Positions 1 through 11,164 of a stretch of DNA of 61,230 bases are shown here, piece after piece. The stretch is from NCBI GenBank assembly GCA_032718475.1, contig JAUCBJ010005963.1, positions 1-61,230 on the forward strand, given 5' to 3'. Below the pieces are notes generated by a model. That model saw nothing but the letters and a program-made list of their open reading frames with translations. It was not told where the DNA came from and made no database searches. The stretch's first letter is position 1; the number at the start of each line of letters is the position of its first letter. A program made the position numbers and the translations under genes. This stretch comes from Nemertoderma westbladi. Taxonomy: Eukaryota > Xenacoelomorpha > Nemertodermatida > Nemertodermatidae.

Positions 1-213
1 GCAGCCTGCACTTCTGCAAAGGAGATATCCCCAATGGGAATATCTGGGAGTACAGACTCAGACACTTTTACTTCTATAAAGTTATCAGGCAATACCCTGT
101 CATTATTGAGGAGCTTTTCAAAGTGGGCTTTCCAACCATTGAGGCGATCGGCTGGTGATTCAGCCTTAACCTTGGTGGTTGGTTGGCTTTTCCGCCCAGT
201 AAGCAGATTGATT
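1..213 (-). mobile_element. Fragment of non-LTR retrotransposon family 'LINE-A' (linker upstream of RT)
   Basis: This stretch is the reverse complement of about 47010-47222 in the full-length LINE-A copy at 45015-48780, with very few differences. It covers the region between the endonuclease and reverse transcriptase domains. It continues off the window start, so its length is unknown. At about position 213 the match stops abruptly and a different retroelement fragment begins. It is not functional by itself. Confidence 0.85.
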
Positions 214-220
214 GGACAGA

Positions 221-950
221 CTATAGGACTATTGGACAGATTATACAGACTAGACCCAGCCCGGCGAGTCCGTCGCATAGCAGGTCACCACGAGAACTGC
301 TGTCCCCGTCGATGCGGCAATTAAAATCCCCAGCGAGCAGGAGCGGCGCTGTAGAACGAACGCGAGTAGCCGTAATGATAGGGATGAGTTCTAGTAGGAT
401 ATCGGTAACATCGGTTTTTGGCTTGTAGTACGCGGATATTATATTTAGACCAGGGATTGATATCGCAATTACGTTTTCGCTTTTATGATGGCATTTCGGA
501 GTCCAGTTATTTCTCATATGAACCCCGATGGTTATACCACCGTACGGACGGCCGGTATCACCTTTTTCACTAGAAATGTTGAAACATTTGAAATCGGGGA
601 TATCAGGATCTTCCTGAAGAGTCTCGGTAAGAATGAGAATATCGGTATCAATAAATGTATTATCAGTCGTAGTGTCGATCGTACTTGTTATACCCTCAAC
701 ATTCCATAGGAGTAAGGATATTCCGTTTGAGTTATTAGGCAACGGGGCCCTTGACATAAACTCCGAGTTAAATGGTAGCTCTTCGAAATAAGATAAGCAT
801 TGTGATGATATGAAGCGTTGACAGAGTTTTTCGTGCTTTATAAGGCTCGCCATGTATCGGTAAGGCTTTTTGCAACCTGTACACAGGCGGGCTGTTGTTG
901 CAGGTAAAAGTAGGTTTAGACTGGTATCGGTAGGGCCGGTGTCAGAGTTT
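221..950 (-). pseudogene. Non-LTR retrotransposon 5' coding part: C2HC zinc finger plus APE-type endonuclease
   Basis: The reverse strand is open from about 950 to 221, with an internal ATG at 853. Seen: just around that ATG is a C-x2-C-x12-H-x3-C zinc-finger pattern (CTGC ... HEKLC), so the frame extends upstream of the ATG. It is followed by endonuclease/exonuclease/phosphatase signatures: LLWNVEG (metal-binding Asn), ILTETLQ (catalytic Glu), GGITIGV, IISAYYKP and AGDFNCRID (GDFN motif). Known of the family: this fold nicks target DNA for target-primed reverse transcription. The frame ends shortly after GDFN, where the sequence joins the LINE-A fragment, so the C-terminal endonuclease part and the reverse transcriptase are missing. 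The family differs from LINE-A and from the CR1-type element at 29852. It is a relic with no sign of host function. Confidence 0.75.
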
Positions 951-1724
951 GTTAGGGGAATTATTATTATTAATTATTTATTTTGATTATGTATATTGCT
1001 TATTGTTTAGGAAAGTCATTATTTTTTTGTAATAAAAGCAATTCTGCTTAATTTGGTTATAAAAATATATGTAGTAGAAATTTACAAACTTATCTACAAA
1101 AATAATAATTATTATTAATCTTTATTGACAAATAATAAATAATATGAACAACAACACAAACCCCGGATAAAGCAAGTGTAGGGATTTCAAGGCAGAAACC
1201 CTCCAGTTCTGGCGATTTCGTGACTTCCTCCAATCTAGAGTGACGCAGAGGGTAGATGGGGGCTGCCCTAAGGTGCACCGGACTAAGCTGGGATACAATC
1301 ACGGGAAGATGTGTCGTCGTTAAGAATCAGTGTTACGTCATGTTAAGAATCATGGCCGCCATATGGTGCCCCTCCATCACCGCCGGGTTGTCGGTGACAT
1401 CTTTGAGTGATGCCCGCCTAGCATATCGGCCATGTATTACACCATATTTCTCCATCTAAAATGATAAAACATAAGTTTATTAGTTATGTTATTATATTAG
1501 TGTAAAAGGATGTCAGGAGAGAGTGGCTGAACTATACTGAATTATTTAATTAATTAGTATGACCATAGCCAGCAATACTCGTACTGAATATATATTTATT
1601 TGTATTCATTTAAGTTATTATTAATTAATTTAATTAATTAGTAATTAATAATTACCATGCTAATGTTAATTAATCAATACTCGAGCTGCCCATTTATTTA
1701 TTTGTACTTCCATCCTGTTTCACT
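951..1724. other. AT-rich noncoding stretch, nothing recognised
   Basis: No supported gene. Short reading frames here lack family signatures. There is simple AT-rich sequence with repeated TTAATTAA words around 1600-1660. Confidence 0.5.
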
Positions 1725-2603
1725 CTAACATACTTAAGGCCTTTAGGATGCGCTTTCTCATTTTTCCATTTCTGGACAACTTATTACAATATCATTCATT
1801 AAAGTTGCATTAACAGCTCAACTACAATTCATTCATTTAATAATATCACCTGGCAGCAATACTCGAGCTGAATATTTATTTGTACTTCCCTCCTGTTTCA
1901 CTCTAACATATTTGAGGCCGGTAGGTCCGCTTTTAGAGATAGGATATGCAACTAAAGACAGCCTGTTCAATAGAAGTAGAATGAATAGATCTGCCAGAGT
2001 CTGGGGAGTTTGGCAGAGAACCTATTAATGCTACTGAATTCGGCCAGAGTCTGGGGAGTTTGGCAGAGAACCTAATAATGCTACTGAATTGAGTCCTGAT
2101 AGGCCGAAACGTATGTATACTGTAGCGCTGGATCAACCCCTGGTGATGCGCTGTCTCATTTTTTCAATTTCTGAACAAATTATTACAATATTATTTATTA
2201 AAGTTGCATTAACTTAACAGGTCAACAACAATTCATTGTTCATTACACATAAATGTATTAAATTATTTTACAATTTAATTTTCCACTGGCCATTTAATGG
2301 CCAGGAGTATTTCCTGGCCATTAACATTTATGATTCGTAGCCTATAGTACTGTATCTACCTACGTACTCCTGGGCTATAATATTGACGTTATTGTAATAT
2401 AGATGTACTGTATTAATAGTACGACCCTCTCATTCCAAAACCGACTATGTGCTTCAGGTTTTATTTTTGCTTCCAATTTTGAGAAAAAACCAAAAGACTT
2501 TCTGGGTCTGCCATTTATGTTGCATATAAACTACAATGTCAATTATAAGTCACATAGGTAAAATGTACCTTATTATTATTAAAGAAAAACTATTTATTAT
2601 ATA
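1725..2603 (+). repeat. Left arm of long inverted repeat
   Basis: This segment matches the reverse complement of 8352-8950 plus 9818-10034. Landmarks include CTCTAACATA..TGAGGCC near 1725 and 1905, GAGATAGGATATGCAAC near 1935, the CAACCCC(T/C)GGTG block near 2130, and the GACTTTCTGGGTCTG block near 2495. The arm contains a direct 50-bp tandem duplication (1993-2092) and an internally repeated CTCATTTTT..TTGCATTAAC segment. No coding capacity is evident. It is either one terminus of a large foldback element or one of two inverted copies of a repeat. Confidence 0.75.
1993..2092 (+). repeat. 50-bp tandem duplication
   Basis: Two adjacent copies of a 50-bp unit beginning GCCAGAGTCTGGGGAG, differing at a few bases, lie inside the left inverted-repeat arm. 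The right arm has diverged here, so this may be a local replication slip. Confidence 0.8.
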
Positions 2604-2899
2604 TCAAGGATTGGATTATATAGTTAAGCGGCTCTTCTAGTTACTTAATAAATATTCGAGAACACTAAATTATTTTACCATACACATGAACAAAACCATA
2701 ATATTACATCTACCATTGAGTAAGACAGCCAGCATCACGTGATTTAAAGGAGATTTAAAATTATATAAAAGAATATGACTTACGTTCATTGAATGCATGG
2801 AGGTTTCAAGTTTTCTGTATCAATGACCCAGAATACTACCTGATCTGATAACAAGTAAGTTGATGTAAAGATGATAGAAAAAATAACAAGTAAGTTGAT

Positions 2900-3067
2900 G
2901 TAAAGATGATAGAAAAAATAAAGTATTGATGGTCTTTAGCTGGTTATATTATATTAGATAAAGATACAATAGTAAACGTTTTCGACCTACCTTACTATTG
3001 TATCTTTATCTAATATAATATAACCAGCTAAAGACCCTCAATACTTTATTTTTTCTATCATCTTTAC
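2900..3067. repeat. Long hairpin: 75-bp inverted repeat with 18-base loop
   Basis: Arms 2900-2974 and 2993-3067 are reverse complements with only about one mismatch. The central loop is AACGTTTTCGACCTACCT. Immediately before the left arm, a segment of about 37 bases (AACAAGTAAGTTGATG...) is duplicated in tandem. The arms are too similar for a chance palindrome. A foldback MITE or a hairpin-forming replication product fits. Confidence 0.85.
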
Positions 3068-3641
3068 ACTATGCTGCCGCTGGTGAATGCCTACCACTTC
3101 ATCCGTTCGTTTAAGTAAGTTCATGGGCACTAAGTTTGAATGCCAAAACGATTCCACCAATTATCAATTATTTAATTTATAATTTAAAATAGGAGTTAAA
3201 GACGAACAGCATCTTCATTTCCGGCGTACCTCACCCTTATGATGAGGAGATTGCCAGCACCCCTCTCTGCCTCTGCCAACCCCGTCACCACTGGCTTCTC
3301 CATCGTATCTTGGCGCTTCGCCTGGTTCGGGACACCAGTCCACCACTATTAGTGTTGAACCACTGAAGAGACTCATTGAGTCAGGTTATCGTCTGGGGTG
3401 CGGCCCTAGAAAAATTCTAAAAGTATCAGAAATACTATTGTCTTAATAATAAACAAATTGTACTCTAATTCTATTACACACGTACATGCATGTTAACGTT
3501 GGAATGTAGTGTATGATATTTGATTGTGATTCAAAAGGGCCGAAATTCGTAGTTCATGTTAAATATATTTTTTGCTTATTAAAAAACGATGCGCCATCAG
3601 AGTTAAATTAAAAATCCCTATTGAGCATATAGGTTTAAAGG
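3068..3641. other. Noncoding, nothing recognised
   Basis: AT-rich spacer between the hairpin and the SINE. No coding signatures were seen. Confidence 0.45.
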
Positions 3642-3882
3642 AGGGGTAGCTCAATTGGTTTAGCGCCTGGCTTGCAATCTATTGGTTGTAGGTTCAGCCC
3701 CGCCAGGGTCCACTCAACCTTTCATCCACTGGGGTCGATAAAATAATTACCAGTTAGGGTACCAGTTAAATAACTGGGAGCAAATCTTGTAGCGCACACC
3801 CCTACCCTCAGGTAGCAGCTATTTAAAGAGAGACTTTGGGTCACCTCGACCCTCGGCTGAATGTTTGCTTTGCTTTTTTTTA
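3642..3882 (+). mobile_element. tRNA-derived SINE with Ceph/Nin-DC-like central domain
   Basis: Seen: a 5' tRNA-like head with an A box (TAGCTCAATTGG) and a weakened B box (AGGTTCAGCCCC) at the expected spacing. A TGC triplet sits where the anticodon loop would be. Downstream at about 3722-3790 is GGTCGATAAAATAATTACC followed by a second ACCAGTTA..ACTGGG motif. The element ends in a T-rich run at 3874-3880. Known: GGTCGATAAA..ACCAGTT is a hallmark of the conserved central domain of cephalopod SINEs and related Nin-DC SINEs. Inference: a Pol III-transcribed SINE mobilised by a LINE in trans. It is not a functional tRNA gene, because the acceptor stem does not close and the B box is degraded. 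Confidence 0.7.
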
Positions 3883-4436
3883 TTGAGAATATTTGGTGTT
3901 TGGGGCATTTTTAATAACCGTGTATATCATTTTGTTTATAAAAGAAAAGTAGCACTTTTCAGCGTTATGAGAAGAAAGTGTATTTCGGTCAAGAGAGAGC
4001 ACAGTGGAGGAGGTTTCCATAAATAAACAAATGTATTTTAATGATGAATAGTAGTCCCCTTATCATACAATGATGTACGTAATTTAGTTATTCAACTTAT
4101 CGGCGTTTCGAATTCTTTACTATTAGATGTAATATTTTATTGTTTAGGAATATTAATGGAATCCATATAATTTTTATCCAATGAATTGCATTTTTTATTG
4201 TAACAGCTGTACATTTGCATTTTTTATTGTAACAACTGTACATAAGTATTACATAAGTATACCGTATTTACTCGAATAAAAGCCCACCCTCGAATAAACA
4301 CCCCCCTTTCCTTCAAATTAGCAACTTAAACGCCTACCCCAAATAAACGCCCCAGCGTTTAATAATATTACAATGTGGGGCGAGCCACAATTAGTGAGCG
4401 ATGCGCCTCTAGCACACAATTATCATTAATATAGAG
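3883..4436. other. Noncoding, nothing recognised
   Basis: AT-rich sequence containing a short direct repeat (GCATTTTTTATTGTAACA, twice near 4189-4230). No gene. Confidence 0.45.
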
Positions 4437-4745
4437 CCAAATGAAATGGGTGTCTGTCTCAACCCATCCGTCTGTCTGTCCATCCATCTGTCAGTCCGTG
4501 TATCCGTCTGTTAGTCCATCCATCTATCAGTCCATCTGTCTGTCCGTCTGTTAGTCCATCCATCTATCAGTCCATCTGTCTGTCCGTCTGTCAGTCCATC
4601 TGTCTGTCCGTCTGTTAGTCCATCCATCTATCAGTCCATATGTCTGTCCGTCTGTCAGTCCATCTGTCTGTCCGTCTGTTAGTCCATCCATCTATCAAGT
4701 CCATCTGTCTGTCCGCCTGTCAGTACATCCGTCTGTATGTCCGTC
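4437..4745 (+). repeat. TCTGTCYGTC-type minisatellite
   Basis: Tandem CATCCATCTRTCAGTCC / ATCTGTCTGTCCGTCTG units of about 40 bp with internal 4-bp (CTGT/CCAT) periodicity. Simple sequence, not coding. Confidence 0.9.
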
Positions 4746-4905
4746 TTTAATTAAAAATTCAATTGATAATAACTTTTGAAGCCTTTAACCAATTTCAACA
4801 ATTAATATAAGCCTATGAAAGACCTACAAGGATGCACAAAATGAGAGGTGTAAAATTTTATTTTTATGCATTTAATTTCGGTTAATACTATCGCTACAGA
4901 CCCAG

Positions 4906-5083
4906 TGGGCGATGTAGGTGATTGATGCTGACTTGCATTAAAGTCTCCCAAGAATGTTAGGAATCCATGCTGATCCACTCCACATCAGTAGCTGCTTATA
5001 GATTGTGATAGAAATTTAAAATTTTCCACCTCCTGGGGCAACACTAGATGGAGAATAGCACACAATCAGAACCACCTTGATTA
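4906..5083 (-). mobile_element. Degenerate LINE-A fragment (endonuclease region)
   Basis: The reverse complement aligns with about 46137-46302 of the full LINE-A copy, including the segment encoding the GDFN region. It has several small insertions and substitutions, so it is older than the fragment at 19185. The following poly-G tract (5120-5136) belongs to other sequence. Confidence 0.75.
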
Positions 5084-8000
5084 TAATTTGTACATCGCGC
5101 ATCCGATAAGTATTCTGGGGTGGGGGGGGGGGGGGGTGGCCCTTCCCCTGAAATAAATTAAGACGTAGCCCTTTCGAAATTTCTAAATCCGCCACTGAGT
5201 TTGACTGATATAGGGATGGAGCCATTGGTTTTACCCTGTGTCCCATACCTCGCTACCTTCCAGTATTTATAGAAATGTCAGCTTAACATAGGATAACCTG
5301 TAGGCCTAACGACTGGTACACATGTATGTATATATAGACACTTATTGTACCTTAATGGTAACTGGCACACTACATTAGCAGTAACTACAGTAATTTTAAA
5401 TTAATACTTAATTAAACTTGGGTGGATAGTCATGTATGGCATTACAGATGAGTTGATCTCTATTTCGCATGGAAGTTTTGTTAACCTACCAAATTTTTTG
5501 TTAACCTATGCCTCAGGTATCAACTGCAATTGGAACGTCGCTTGATTCGAGTCTGTCTAGTTCGCGACCTGGGGCGGTATTCATAAATGTGACTAACTAG
5601 GAACTTAGTCCAAGTCACATCAAGTTAGTAAGTGCTTGTACTAATTCGGTATTCAGAGAAGTTGGTGCTACTTATTACTAACGTATTTAGTACTAGTTGT
5701 TGCTAAACTCGCATTCATAGAATTTAGTCTTACTTAAGTTAGAATTAGCTGTAACTTAAATTTCTTGTCACATGAAGATGTGACTAAGTTGGTAAGAACG
5801 CTTACTTATTCTATGTTGGCCTTCATACATACAGTATGGTTATTATGTTACTGACGACTCCGGCCACATTATACTCTATCTTGTTTTTCTAGCATTTTGT
5901 GTTCATTGCAAATGTGTTGTTGCAGAGAAACTGTCAAATGTAACGACATAAAGCTTTTTGTTTTTTAAACATATATCCGACTTAAATTTCCAAATATCAG
6001 CGTACATTCTTGAATGGTGAGATTGCTGCCGAACGGTCCGCGTCGGTTGAAAAATGTGTTTCGCTAAAGAATTCTACCATTCGCAAACTTTCGCAAGATG
6101 AAAAAGCGGCAGCGTTTCCACTTCATTATTTTCCTCTCTATTTCCGAATGTAAATAATGGTATTCGATAATGGTAGCTAATTGATTTATCACCTTACTAA
6201 AAATAATAATTTTTCACTAAATTTTTTACAGGAAATAGCTAAAATAGTCAGTTTCCACTAAAATCGAATAATTAACATTACATCTATTAATTATAAATTA
6301 TTGCTAAAATGTGGGAAAGGGCAGGTTACAGTGCCACGTTATTCTAACCTAAATAATGAAGGGATTTTATTAGAACAGGCCGTAACAGATTTCTGTTTTA
6401 TCTTTTAAGATTTCTTTTTGATGATTCAAAAATATATTTTAGTGATAATATATATATATATATATATATGGGAATGTATATGTGGAAATATATATTTGAT
6501 AACGAAAAAAATTTACTGGAAAACAGGAATTGTTTTAGTGACCAATAAAATTAATGGGTTTAATGTAGGCTACCAATACTAGTAAAACAGTAAACATAGA
6601 GACATGCAGGGCATAGCTACCGTCCTTAAGTTGAAACTGAAAGCTTTTTGATAAATATAAGTTAAAGTACCGGCACTGGTACTAATAGGCTAGAACTAAG
6701 TTTAGTAACAGTTTGTGAATACTGATATTTTTTAAGGGCTAGTTGAAACTAAGTTAAGTCAATGCTCTTACTAACATCAGTTGTGATGTTAGTCCCCCCC
6801 CCCCCCCATTATAATGTGTTGGTTGTAGCCATCCACCCAACCCATTGCGTAACTCCGAATTAAACTCCACACAGCACAGCCCATACCTGCCATTGCTTTC
6901 ATTACGCCACATCGCCAAGTGGAGATTCAATTGTGAATTATTATAATCATTATTAGATTGACAACACAGTGTTGTGGTAGTGTACCAGTACTAATAATAG
7001 GGTTGTAATAGGCCCCACTAACAACTCCAGGCTACGTTCTGAAATACTGCCTCTGGAATATTATTAAATTATTTTCTTTAGAAATTATTCACTAGAAAGC
7101 CAGTCTGTCAATTTAATCGTCCAGTATCAATTCTTGCGGGCTAATACAATTTATTTTCGGGCTAAGGATGCCCTGCCCACTGGCTAAGAAAGCTTGTGGG
7201 TAAACGATTCCCATTTTGCGGGCTAAGAATTCCCGCGGGCTAAGTCATCACCCAACCGAACATACAGTTGACTGTAATAACTGCTTTACTCGCATCTCTG
7301 TAACAACAACCCAAATGCTGTGATTCACAGTATGCAATTTCACCGTGCTGTCACCGCAAGTGTATCTGAGAACAGGCCCATTACTGGTACAGCTACAATT
7401 ACAGTAGTTTCAAAAAATTAATGTAAAACATCGAAAGAAGCAGGTTAAAGGGGTTGTGTTTTCTAACCTAAACAACAAACCAAAGTAGATTTCATCGATT
7501 TTCGCTGGAGAACTTTTTTATTTGCGACCAACTGGCGCCACTATTTGCGAGATAAGGTAGAAATTTTAATTAATATCGAGACAAATACAACGTCTGTTTA
7601 ATTGTTTTTGGAAAAACTGAAAAGTCCTCCATGTTGAAATTTTAGTAAGAAAGTTTAGTGTAATAAATTAGTTTAGTACACATTACTACCTGCATAGTTC
7701 CTTTGCGACCAGGCCAGCTCAGTGCCAGGAGGCCAATCTCTTTGGTTCGCGGCCTCCTGTGTATGGGTTAGTTGGCTGTCTAATTTCTTGGGAAGCCTTT
7801 AGTAAATTTAGAAATTTCGTGGGTGCTTTCGTGCTTTCGTGCTTTCGTGGCTAACCGTTTTCTTTCACTCTCCGCTTTATTATATGCAATGCAAAAATAA
7901 ATTTTGAAATTCCCGCTATTAAGTAACATCCACAACGTTACGGACGCAACTTTGTTACGGACGTTACACACCTTAATATTAAGAATTTCCCAATTAGATT

Positions 8001-8351
8001 TCATCATATGAGTCTGATATTATGTCAGAAGATTCGTTTCCCATTGGGCATATTTTCTGTAAAAAAATTATTTGTCTATGCCATTTTTAAGGGGATGAAA
8101 AAACTTTTGAAAAATTTTTGTTACGGACGTTACTTTTTGAAAGCATATATGAAAACATTCATGTGGATCGTTATGGATGTGACATATGGCATTATTATGT
8201 ATGTTATCTTCATCTCGAGTTAAGGCTTAGTTTTATACAAAAAACTGCATGGTAAACCCCTATATGTTTACCCCTATAGGATAGATTTTTATATGCAGTA
8301 TATAACTTTTCAAAAATGCATTCAATGTCACACTTTTTGTGGAATTACCCT
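5084..8351. other. Noncoding interior of the inverted repeat
   Basis: No supported gene in about 3.3 kb. It contains G and C homopolymers (about 5120-5136 and 6796-6808), a (TA)n run near 6450-6469, repeated GTGCTTTC near 7826-7847, and many short frames without family signatures. A segment beginning GGGCGGTATTCATAAA near 5573 and the GTGAATACTG near 6715 look like possible ends of a TIR element, but no clear partners could be shown. Confidence 0.5.
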
Positions 8352-10034
8352 ATAATAAATAATTTTTCTTTAATCTACAGGTACATTTTACCTATGTGAC
8401 TTATAATTTACATTGTAGTTTATATGCAACATAAATGACAGACCCAGAAAGTCTTTTGGCTTTTTCTCAAAATTGGAAGGAAAAAAAACCCGAAGCACTT
8501 AGTCGGATTTGGAATGAGAGGGTCGTACTATTAATACAGTACATCTATATTACCGTAACATCAATATTATATCCCACTACTACGTAGATACAGTACTATA
8601 GGCTAGAAATCATAAATGTTAATGGGCAGGAGTATTTATTGTGGAAAATTAAATTGTAATATAATTTATTACACTTATGTGTAATGGTTGAATTGTAGTT
8701 GACCTGTTAATGCAACTTTAATAAATAATATTGTGATAAGTTGTTCAGAAATTGAAAAAATGAGACAGCGTGTCACCGGGGGTTGATCCAGCGCTACAGT
8801 ATACTTACGATTCGGCCTATCAGGACTCTTCAGTAGTGTTAATAGGTTCTGCCAAACTCCGATCTGTTCATTCCTGCTGACTCTGGCCGATCTATTCATT
8901 CCACTTCATGGAACAGGCAGGCAGTCTTTAGTTGCATATCCTATCTATCTCTATTTGTTGATATATATTGATGATAACTCCACCTACTGGCTCCAGAAGT
9001 CGAGGCTTTGCTGGTGACTTAGGAGTACTCTCAGAATCACTAGAGGGAGCCCAACAGCTCCTCAGCTCATTAGAACATGGTGCTTCTAGTGTTGGTCTTT
9101 TTATTAACTCCAAAAAGACCAAAACTTTGACAGTTAACTTTGAAAGTTCTCAGCAAGTCTCTGATCGGATGAGCATAAGCTCAAAGGATGGTATGCTTGA
9201 GCATGTGGACACTTCGGTTACCTGGGATCATGGATCCAGAAGTCAGGTGAGGACCTTCGAATACGTAAGGGAAAGGCATGGGCAGCCTTGAATAGGCTTT
9301 CCAGGATTTGGAAGTCACCGATAATTAATCGGAAACTTAAGGTCCGATTATTTAGAGCAGCAGTAGTTCTCCTCTATGGGAGTCCATGCTGGGCTCTAAC
9401 TACTGAGGACACCAAATCTCTGGATGGCACATTCACAAGAATGCCACGCCTGGTTCATTGTGTCAAGTACAATGCACACATCTCCAACTAGACACTATAT
9501 AACATTGGAGGTGTCTCATTGGTTCCCCCAAGCTTGGCACTAGAACAAAATCGCCTCCGCTTTGCAGGACATTGCTTTCGCTGTGAGGACAGTGCATAAT
9601 CTTGTACTTTGGCAGCCTCATGGAGTGAATAAGCATGGTGGACAGCCCATGACTTTCTTGAGACGCATCTTAAAGGACACTGGCCTTGAAGATGCGGATG
9701 ATCTAGCAAATGTCATGGGTGATAGGGAGTTGTGGCGGCGCAATTTTGTCGACAAGCCGGCACAGCATTCTTAAAAATGCAGCTGCAATGCAGCATGCCG
9801 ATACTAGTATCTATCTCTAAAAGCGGACCTACCGGCCTCAAATATGTTAGAGTGAAACAGGAGTGAAGAACAAATAAATATTCAGCTCGAGTATTGCTGC
9901 CAGGTGATATTATTAAATGAATGAATTGTAGTTGAGCTGTTAATGCAACTTTAATGGATGATATTGCAATAAGTTATCCAGAAATGGAAAAAATGAGAAA
10001 GTGCGTCCTAACTGCCTCAAGTATGTTAGAGTAG
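8352..10034 (-). repeat. Right arm of long inverted repeat, split by LINE-A insertion
   Basis: 8352-8950 and 9818-10034 are together the reverse complement of 1725-2603. Between them lies a LINE-A fragment. The arm reads continuously across the insertion when compared with the left arm (GCATATCCTATCTCTAAAAG on the complement near 1925-1950), so the retroelement arrived after the repeat. Confidence 0.75.
8966..9812 (+). mobile_element. 5'-truncated, internally deleted LINE-A insertion (RT C-terminal half)
   Basis: Matches about 47895-48780 of the full LINE-A copy at high identity. It has internal deletions (the 30 bases that would include the FADD catalytic motif are missing near 9008) and frameshifts, so no functional polymerase is encoded. 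It ends in the shared 3' end GCAGCATGCCGAT plus a short tail. The flanks carry TATCTATCTCTA at about 8943-8956 and again at about 9812-9824, a plausible target-site duplication typical of target-primed reverse transcription. Confidence 0.85.
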
Positions 10035-10389
10035 AGGTAGGGGGTATGGGTCAGATTTTTGGTGATGCTCTCCAAATCAGCTTGGGACATGTTTTTTCGA
10101 TGCATTAGGGCATATTGGCATAATATTCACAAAAAATTTGAAATTTTTCAATCCAAATTCAAATACAATCCAAATTCATCAGCAGCAAGCAAAAAAACTG
10201 AGCGGTACCCACAATGCGCTCAAGCGATAATTGATTTATACTTTTGCTTGTATACCAACTTCTTATGGTCGTATTGACTTGATTTTGGACTCGTTTGAAT
10301 CGCAATGGTCGATTTAGTGTGGGTAGATGTCACCGTTTAGTCATTAAACACTAAATTTCTTTAAGTTATGGTAGATTTAACAAAATTTA
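10035..10389. other. Noncoding, nothing recognised
   Basis: Short frames only, without recognisable domains. Confidence 0.4.
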
Positions 10390-10570
10390 TCTTATTTTTA
10401 CTATAATATATTTTAAATATATTATAATATAATAATAAATAATAAATATATTATAATATAATAATAAATAATAAATATATTATAATATAATAATAAATAA
10501 TAAATATATTATAATATAATAATAAATAATAAATATATTATAATATAATAATAAATAATAAATATATATA
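10390..10570 (+). repeat. AT-rich tandem repeat, ~29-bp unit
   Basis: About six copies of a 29-bp unit built from AAATATATTATAATATAATA followed by ATAAATAAT. It is self-complementary in part and noncoding. Confidence 0.9.
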
Positions 10571-11164
10571 AATATATTTTAAAAAGCTAATTTATTTGGG
10601 CATGTGAGATGTCATTTGACTCAGAAAATTCCTCTGATGCCGAATCTAGCATCTAGTGATGACTAATAAGGTCATACTGTAGAAGGATTGGATAATTTAA
10701 ATATTACTGTATTGTGTATTATCTCAGCTTGAGTTAACTGTAAAGTTAAGAGATAGGTTAGAGGCAATAAATCCATCTTTCAGGCCTTTTTTTAGGGGCA
10801 AGGAAGTTTTACTGATTGCTGGAATTTATGCATTGCTTAAACTTGTTACTCATGACAAGTCAGCCAATTCTGACCTTATTGTACAGTAGAACGTGAAGGC
10901 CAAGTAAAGTAAAACATATGACTTTATATCATGAACGAGGCTTCACAAAGCTTGGCTATGCTCATGCTCAGCTCAAGCTCAGCCTCTCTTCTTCATGCCC
11001 TCCATTGCTGCAGATGCTTCTCCAAGAGACATACAAGAAAAACTTGAGGATGCATGTAATCTGTATATATATATCAGCTGTGAATTTTTCCTTACAGAGC
11101 TCCAAACCCTTGCATTAGTTGCATTTATCCTTTGCTAAAGGGGGGGGGGGGGGATACCCCCTCA
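10571..11164. other. Noncoding, ends at a poly-G tract
   Basis: No supported gene. A run of about 14 G lies at 11139-11153, immediately before the retroelement-derived segment. Confidence 0.4.

Noticed and set aside
1090-1459. Small genes on either strand
   Set aside because: Short frames with no recognisable domain, in AT-rich spacer.
3643-3716. A tRNA gene
   Set aside because: The A box is good, but the acceptor stem does not pair, the B box is degraded, and SINE-specific sequence follows. Called as a SINE head instead.
4437-4745. CRISPR-like array
   Set aside because: Simple tandem minisatellite with no unique spacers, in a eukaryotic context.
5016-5246. 76-codon reverse frame with a proline run
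   Set aside because: The proline run is a poly-G/C tract and the C-terminal part is a LINE-A remnant (VVLIVCYSPSSVAPGG). Not a gene.
5573-6800. A MITE bounded by GGTATTCATAAA / GTGAATACTG
   Set aside because: The ends resemble each other only over a few bases, and no target duplication could be shown.
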